Below, piece after piece: positions 6,286 through 10,268 of a DNA stretch of 10,268 nt. The notes beneath the pieces were generated by a model. It ran no database searches and was not told where the DNA came from. It saw nothing but the letters and a program-made list of their open reading frames with translations. This DNA is from Kordiimonadaceae bacterium (GTDB taxonomy: Bacteria; Pseudomonadota; Alphaproteobacteria; Sphingomonadales; Emcibacteraceae). A program made the position numbers and the translations under genes. The stretch spans positions 1 to 10,268 of the forward strand of contig JABIPV010000088.1 in NCBI GenBank assembly GCA_018699075.1. The letters run 5' to 3'. Positions within the stretch are counted from its first letter, which is position 1. Each line of letters opens with the position of its first letter.

Positions 6286-6313
6286 TTGTGTAATTACGGA
6301 AAATAAGTATAAT
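6286..6313 (+). promoter_or_regulatory. Predicted promoter of the CX4R phosphatase-like operon
   Basis: A perfect TATAAT at 6308-6313 is preceded, after 16 bases, by TTGTGT (6286-6291) as a weak -35. This gives a leader of about 30 bases containing AGGAA (6336-6340), 8 bases before the ATG at 6349. It is separate from the inverted repeat at 6189-6252. Confidence 0.45.
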
Positions 6314-6348
6314 TTTTCCATAATTAACAGCAATCAGGAAACTTCTTA

Positions 6349-6915
6349 ATGACCTTCATAAAATTATTTACAAAACTTACCTCTGGGCTTGTTTTTTTCG
6401 TATTATTAATAACTTCATCAGCATATTCACAAAGCTCTCCACTTGCCGTTAAAGGCGAACAAGAAGCATTTGGAAATCTTAAAGTAGTAAGCCAGTATGG
6501 ACACGTTGTTTTCGCGGATCAACCAGATAAAGCGACCGTTGGTATGTTAAAAGACCAAGGTATTAATATGGTAGTTAGCATCCGTGGGCTTAATGAAAAA
6601 GTAGGTTTTGATGAAAGAAAGGCCGTTGAAGAGCAGGGAATATCTTTTGTGCAAATACCTTACATGAAAGGTCGGGGAATTGATAATGACGGTTTAGATG
6701 AAATTATGTCGATTGTAAATGCCGCAGGTAAAAGTGGTACTAAAATAATGCTTCACTGTACCCATTCTCAACGTGCGGGTTCATTGCTTGGGACCGCACT
6801 TTATCGCGATTATGGATATTCAAAAGAAGACGCCAATAAAATTGCAATAGAAGCAGGACTAACCAGTGAATTTTTAACGAAGATTCATAATGAAAACTTG
6901 GATACGCTCAAATAA
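6349..6915 (+). CDS. Exported CX4R phosphatase-like protein, first of three paralogues
   Basis: This 188-residue protein has a Sec signal peptide (hydrophobic LTSGLVFFVLLITSSAYS, cleavage near residues 27/28), so it should act in the periplasm or outside the cell. The rest is one cysteine-dependent phosphatase/rhodanese-type domain. It contains the entry motif FGNLKVVSQYGHVVFADQPD (41-60), the strand-helix NMVVSIRGLNEK, the strand FVQIPYM, and the catalytic loop HCTHSQRAG with C137 and R142. There are four residues between Cys and Arg, as in DUF442/BLH phosphatase-like proteins and rhodaneses, not five as in classical tyrosine phosphatases. The substrate cannot be told. AGGAA lies 8 bases before the ATG. 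It leads an operon; the next gene starts 22 bases after its stop. Confidence 0.85.
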   Translation: MTFIKLFTKLTSGLVFFVLLITSSAYSQSSPLAVKGEQEAFGNLKVVSQYGHVVFADQPDKATVGMLKDQGINMVVSIRGLNEKVGFDERKAVEEQGISFVQIPYMKGRGIDNDGLDEIMSIVNAAGKSGTKIMLHCTHSQRAGSLLGTALYRDYGYSKEDANKIAIEAGLTSEFLTKIHNENLDTLK

Positions 6916-6937
6916 ACAAATAAGTGAAAGAATTATA

Positions 6938-7516
6938 ATGAAATATTATTATACCCTTCTGGGAAGTTGCATTTGTGCTTTTTTGCTCTGTATTGCATCC
7001 GTTAATGCGCAAAGTGCCAATTTACTTAAAGAAGGTAGCCAAACGCCCTTCGGTAATTTGGATAAAACACCGATGTTGGGAAACATTGTTTATGGTCGAC
7101 AACCGGATGAAAGCACAATTCCAATGTTAAAAGAGCAAGGTTTTAATCTTATCCTAAGTGTACGTTATGATGATGAGCCAGCAGATTATGATGCCCGTAA
7201 AGTGATTGAAAAAAACGGCATGTCATTTGTGCAAATATCTTATCTTAAAGGCAGTATTAATGACAAAGTACGCCATGTTGATGATGAGGCGGTTACGCAA
7301 ATTAAACAAGTGATTGAAGGGGCGATTGATAACGGCGGTAAAGTACTTTTGCATTGTCAGTCCGGTCAACGGGCGGCGGCTGCCCTTGGTTCAATATTAT
7401 ATAGGGATTATGGGTTTTCAAAAGAAGAAGCAAAGAAATATGCGCTTAAAGCCGGTTTAACCAGTAAAAATACTGGCGCAATTTATGACCGATATATTGA
7501 CAGTATAGAACGCTAA
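6938..7516 (+). CDS. Exported CX4R phosphatase-like protein, second paralogue
   Basis: This 192-residue protein is a tandem paralogue of the gene before it. I chose the ATG at 6938, which puts a proper signal peptide at the N-terminus (MKYYYTLLGSCICAFLLCIA, cleavage VNA-QS near 24/25). An in-frame ATG at 6890 lies inside the upstream gene and would bury the signal behind 16 polar residues. The domain shows PFGNLDKTPMLGNIVYGRQPD (37-57), LILSVRYDDE, FVQISYLKG and the loop HCQSGQRAA with C140 and R145. It ends with the family's LYRDYGFSKEEAKKYALKAG helix. GTGAAAG upstream is a fair ribosome binding site. Like its neighbours it can be a phosphatase or a sulfurtransferase; the sequence does not decide. 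Confidence 0.85.
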   Translation: MKYYYTLLGSCICAFLLCIASVNAQSANLLKEGSQTPFGNLDKTPMLGNIVYGRQPDESTIPMLKEQGFNLILSVRYDDEPADYDARKVIEKNGMSFVQISYLKGSINDKVRHVDDEAVTQIKQVIEGAIDNGGKVLLHCQSGQRAAAALGSILYRDYGFSKEEAKKYALKAGLTSKNTGAIYDRYIDSIER

Positions 7517-7538
7517 ACTCTTTAAATAGGGACTTGAT

Positions 7539-8594
7539 ATGAAGAAGTTATCTAATATTTGTATGGTTATCGGGCTTTTGTTTCTTACGGCCTCGTGTGC
7601 TGGGACAATGAAAACTGCTAATGCGGATCGACTTACTGAAAAAAACCAAGTTCCTTTTGGCAATCTTGAAATCACGCCTTATATCGGCAATGTGGTTTAT
7701 GCGGCTCAACCCGATGAAAACACGGTTAAAATGTTTAAAGATCAAAATTTTGATCTCGTCATAAATATCCGTGAATTGAATGAAGACATCGGTTTTGATG
7801 AAAAGAAATTAGTGGAAGACCAAGGCATAACATACATGCAAATTCCTTATATGACTGAACCTAATTTCAATGCGGACTTTAGCAACGAAGCATTAAGTAA
7901 AATTAAAGAGGCGATTGATGATGCAACGTCCAATGGCAAAAAAGTAATGCTTCATTGTAGCCACGGACAAAGGGCAGGGTCTTCCCATGGAATGATTTTG
8001 TATCGTGATTATGGATATACAAAAGAAGCCGCCCTTAAAGCATCTACAGCTGCAGGAATGAATTCCGAGTGGGCTGTGCCAAAATTTCATAAATTTATTG
8101 ATAATTCACTTGTAAAAGTCACTTCATTTGAAGGAATTGATAACATCATTAAATATAAAAATTTCTATATCGCCAGCCAACCCAGCATAGAAGCAATTAA
8201 TATGATGAAAGCAAAAGGTATATCAACCGTTATTACCAACCGTGCTCAAAAAGAAAATAGTGGATTTGAAGAACAGAAAGCTGTTGAGGCCGCCGGACTT
8301 AAATTTCACCGTGCTCGAATTTATAATGATCGTTACGGTGATATAAATGATGGTAAGTTAAATGTAGATGAGCTGGTCAAAGCCTTAGATATTATTGCCA
8401 ATACCACAGATGGTGACGTGCTCGTCCATTGCGGCTCCGGTGACCGTGCTTCTATGATCCTTGCTGCCCATTTGTTCAATATGGATGAGAACTCCCCCAA
8501 TGAAGCTCTGAGCAAGGCGCGTTTGGCCGGTTTAAGACATCCTGGTATTACGGAGCAGCTTGAAAATTATATGGGTGTTAAGAAGAACGAATAA
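7539..8594 (+). CDS. Two-domain CX4R phosphatase-like lipoprotein
   Basis: This 351-residue protein carries two copies of the domain found singly in the two genes before it. The signal peptide ends in LTASC, a lipobox with Cys20, so it should be anchored to a membrane, unlike its soluble paralogues. Domain 1 (about 38-190) has PFGNLEITPYIGNVVYAAQPD, INIRELNED and the loop HCSHGQRAG with C140 and R145; it is closest to the two upstream proteins. Domain 2 (about 195-345) is more diverged, with YIASQPSIEAINMMKAKG and the loop HCGSGDRAS with C298 and R303. Both catalytic pairs are intact. AGGGAC about 7 bases before the ATG is a good ribosome binding site, and the gap to the previous gene is again 22 bases. 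It ends 2 bases from the convergent enoyl-CoA hydratase gene. Confidence 0.87.
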   Translation: MKKLSNICMVIGLLFLTASCAGTMKTANADRLTEKNQVPFGNLEITPYIGNVVYAAQPDENTVKMFKDQNFDLVINIRELNEDIGFDEKKLVEDQGITYMQIPYMTEPNFNADFSNEALSKIKEAIDDATSNGKKVMLHCSHGQRAGSSHGMILYRDYGYTKEAALKASTAAGMNSEWAVPKFHKFIDNSLVKVTSFEGIDNIIKYKNFYIASQPSIEAINMMKAKGISTVITNRAQKENSGFEEQKAVEAAGLKFHRARIYNDRYGDINDGKLNVDELVKALDIIANTTDGDVLVHCGSGDRASMILAAHLFNMDENSPNEALSKARLAGLRHPGITEQLENYMGVKKNE

Positions 8595-8609
8595 GTTTAT
8601 TTAAACTTA
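8592..8609. terminator. AT-rich palindrome holding the stop codons of two convergent genes
   Basis: TAAGTTTA (8592-8599), TT, TAAACTTA (8602-8609) is a perfect inverted repeat. The first TAA is the stop of the CX4R lipoprotein gene, and the stop of the enoyl-CoA hydratase gene (8597-8599, minus) is also inside it. With two G/C pairs in the stem it is weak for an intrinsic terminator, but no other candidate lies between the two genes. Confidence 0.35.
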
Positions 8610-9382
8610 GGTTCACGTTTTTCATTAAAAGCCGCGACGCCTTCTATGAAGTTTTCGTTTTTACCGGCGATCTGTTGGGCCTTTGCTTCGGCCTCTAATT
8701 GCTCTGAAAGAGTGTTTTCATGTGATGCGTCAAGGAGTTCTCGGATTTGGATCAATGCGGAGGATGGTTTTTGTGCAAGTTTATTTGCGAGCTTTAATGA
8801 CTGTTCCATTAATTGGTCTTCAGTTGTTACTTTATATATAAGTCCAATTTTATACGCTTCTTCTGCGGTTATATTTTCTCCGAGCATCATCATTTCAGTT
8901 GCCCTAGCTCTACCTATTAACTGGGGAAGGAAATATGAACTCCCTGCATCAGGAACAAGGGCTATATTAATGAATGCCTGAACAAAATTGGCGTTTCTTG
9001 CGGCAATGGTAAAATCACACGCAAGCATAAGTCCCATACCCGCACCGGCAGCATAGCCATTTACAGCCGCAATTGTCGGTACATTTAATTTTTTAATACC
9101 CATCACCATGGGAAGGAAATTTTCCCTAAGGCTTTTTCCTAAATCAAGTTCCTCATTTATCGGTAAGTTTTTAAGGTCAGCACCAACAGTAAAGCCATTT
9201 CCTTTACCCGTGATGATCAATGCTTTAACATCATTATTAGCAGATAATGTTTTCAGCATACTATTGAAATCATTAAAGAAATCTTGGTTCATCGCGTTTA
9301 AAGCTTTTTCACGGGTTAGGGTGAGGGTTGCTATATTTCCCGTAACACTTAATTTCATAGTTTTTAATATATGATCTGACAT
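8597..9382 (-). CDS. Enoyl-CoA hydratase/isomerase family protein, PaaG-like
   Basis: This 261-residue crotonase-fold enzyme acts on acyl-CoA thioesters in the cytoplasm. The oxyanion-hole segments are GFTVGADLKNL and VNGYAAGAGMGLMLACDF. The active-site strand reads FVQAFINIALVPDAGSSYFLPQLIGRARA, with Asp where hydratases usually have Glu. That pattern is typical of PaaG, the ring-1,2-epoxyphenylacetyl-CoA isomerase, and related isomerases. No other paa gene is visible, so the true substrate may be another enoyl-CoA. I chose the ATG at 9382 (MSDHILK), with AAAGG 8 bases upstream; a TTG one codon earlier is less likely. The gene stands alone, convergent with the CX4R operon, and is not clearly cotranscribed with the GGDEF gene because a terminator lies between them. 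Confidence 0.9.
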   Translation of the reverse strand: MSDHILKTMKLSVTGNIATLTLTREKALNAMNQDFFNDFNSMLKTLSANNDVKALIITGKGNGFTVGADLKNLPINEELDLGKSLRENFLPMVMGIKKLNVPTIAAVNGYAAGAGMGLMLACDFTIAARNANFVQAFINIALVPDAGSSYFLPQLIGRARATEMMMLGENITAEEAYKIGLIYKVTTEDQLMEQSLKLANKLAQKPSSALIQIRELLDASHENTLSEQLEAEAKAQQIAGKNENFIEGVAAFNEKREPKFK

Positions 9383-9433
9383 CAAATGAACCTTTAATTG
9401 TTTAAGGCTATAATAATTGCCTAAACAAAAAAA

Positions 9434-9462
9434 AGTGTCAATCTAACAAATAGACTGACACT
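9434..9462 (-). terminator. Strong intrinsic terminator of the GGDEF gene
   Basis: On the minus strand AGTGTCAGTCT (9452-9462) pairs with AGATTGACACT (9434-9444) over 11 bp including one G-U pair, with a 7-base loop, followed directly by eight T residues. It lies 27 bases after the stop codon at 9489 and separates the diguanylate cyclase from the enoyl-CoA hydratase gene. Confidence 0.9.
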
Positions 9463-9488
9463 AATAATATTGTATTTTATTTTAAGCT

Positions 9489-10268
9489 TTACGCAGTAGC
9501 TTTATCATCTGCACGCGCCACTTGATCAAGCTCAAGTTCGCTTTGAACCATATTTCTTCCGTTACATTTTGCCAAGTATAGTGCGGAATCTGATCTTTGG
9601 ACAAGTAGATCAGCGGAAGATAAATTATTCATGCTTGCTACACCAAATGACATTGTAATTCGGCCAAAATATGCGCCGGTATTTTTATTTTTAATGGTGC
9701 GTTCCGAAATTACTTTTCTAATTTTTTCGGCTAAAACAATTGCTTCACCTAATTTTGCTTTGGGTAACAATATTGCGAACTCTTCGCCGCCGTATCTTGC
9801 GGCTGCGCCGAGTTCACCCAATTCTTTTTTAATCACATGGGCGACAACTTTTAACACCTGGTCGCCAATTTGATGGCCGAAACTATCGTTAAACTTTTTA
9901 AAGAAATCAATATCACAAAGAATTAGACATAGATCATGGCCAAGTTTTTTGTGGTTAGTTACATATTTTACAATTTGTTCTTCAAAATATTTACGGTTGC
10001 CAATATTTGTAAGCGCGTCCGTACGACTTTCAATTCTGGAACTTTCAAGATTTGTCTGCAGACTTTCAATTTTGAAAGTTGATTGTTCAAGTTTAGTTTC
10101 CAGCTTCTGACTTTGTTCTTTCATTTTGTTGGTATCATTGATCACCACTTTAATAATGTCTTTAAGTTCGTTTGCGCCTTCAAATTCAGTCAGCAAATTC
10201 ATTTGTTCCAATAATGCTTCAGTATGCTGACTTGTATCATCGCCCGCACTTTTTAAAACGGCAACAAT
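9489..10268 (-). CDS. Diguanylate cyclase (GGDEF domain), 5' end outside the window
   Basis: This enzyme makes the second messenger cyclic di-GMP from two GTP. The frame is open to the right edge (259 codons visible), so the TTG at 10211 is not a secure start. The visible N-terminal part is helical, with a coiled coil rich in Lys/Glu/Gln/Ser (roughly visible residues 45-80, MKEQSQKLETKLEQSTFKIE), as in cyclases that dimerise through a signalling helix. The GGDEF domain begins at DALTNIGNRKYFEEQI. It has the metal-binding ILCDIDFFKKFND and the active-site loop RYGGEEF at visible residues 158-164, so it should be active. The inhibitory RxxD site that normally lies five residues before GGEEF is missing (GELG here), suggesting no classical product inhibition. 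No transmembrane segment is visible in this part. The C-terminal ~20 residues are an acidic tail. A strong terminator follows. Confidence 0.93.
   Translation of the reverse strand: MVAVLKSAGDDTSQHTEALLEQMNLLTEFEGANELKDIIKVVINDTNKMKEQSQKLETKLEQSTFKIESLQTNLESSRIESRTDALTNIGNRKYFEEQIVKYVTNHKKLGHDLCLILCDIDFFKKFNDSFGHQIGDQVLKVVAHVIKKELGELGAAARYGGEEFAILLPKAKLGEAIVLAEKIRKVISERTIKNKNTGAYFGRITMSFGVASMNNLSSADLLVQRSDSALYLAKCNGRNMVQSELELDQVARADDKATA

Noticed and set aside
6890..6937. Upstream ATG that would extend the second CX4R gene and overlap the first
   Set aside because: Adds 16 polar residues before a good signal peptide; the ATG at 6938 gives a normal export signal.
8646..8981. 111-codon open frame on the plus strand
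   Set aside because: Antisense to the well-conserved enoyl-CoA hydratase gene; composition is that of a reverse-strand shadow.

Overview
The window looks like chromosomal DNA from a low-GC alphaproteobacterium. This rests on three things: the wording of the AspRS motifs, the divergent rnd/aspS pair, and a GTTC-N7-GTTC motif of the alphaproteobacterial LexA type. No finer placement is possible from the sequence. By hand count the first ~250 bases are about 55% GC and the next ~400 about 47%, while sampled stretches further right run about 30-45%. I see no tRNA, rRNA, CRISPR array, insertion sequence or phage gene.

Layout. (1) At 1-657 an open frame begins before the window. It reads as phosphoribosyl-AMP cyclohydrolase (HisI) with all its metal ligands and then passes without a stop into the C-terminal tail of a large FAD/NAD(P)-dependent oxidoreductase. 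This is either a fusion/deletion scar or an assembly chimera. (2) 658-1121 holds a weak hairpin, a small exported-protein gene with a very good ribosome binding site, and a doubtful 39-codon frame. (3) rnd (RNase D, minus) and aspS (AspRS, plus) diverge from 2274-2385. aspS ends at a strong bidirectional terminator that it shares with a convergent 64-residue gene resembling YjfB-type proteins. (4) A 26-bp tandem repeat precedes a lipoprotein with six TPRs and a C-terminal SPOR domain.

(5) The most interesting part is 5959-8594. A 70-residue single-span membrane protein (minus strand) has a promoter whose -10 overlaps a perfect GTTC-N7-GTTC box, so it is a candidate SOS-regulated small membrane protein. 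The box sits in a 64-bp inverted repeat. Running the other way is a three-gene operon of exported paralogues carrying four domains with a CX4R catalytic loop (DUF442/BLH phosphatase-like or rhodanese-like). Two of the proteins have Sec signals; the third is a two-domain lipoprotein.

(6) The operon converges, with its stop codon inside the same 18-bp palindrome, on a PaaG-like enoyl-CoA hydratase/isomerase. Last comes a GGDEF diguanylate cyclase with a clear terminator, cut by the right edge.

The genes do not form one obvious pathway. Housekeeping functions (histidine synthesis, tRNA charging, RNA processing) flank an accessory envelope region of small membrane protein, exported CX4R proteins and TPR-SPOR lipoprotein.
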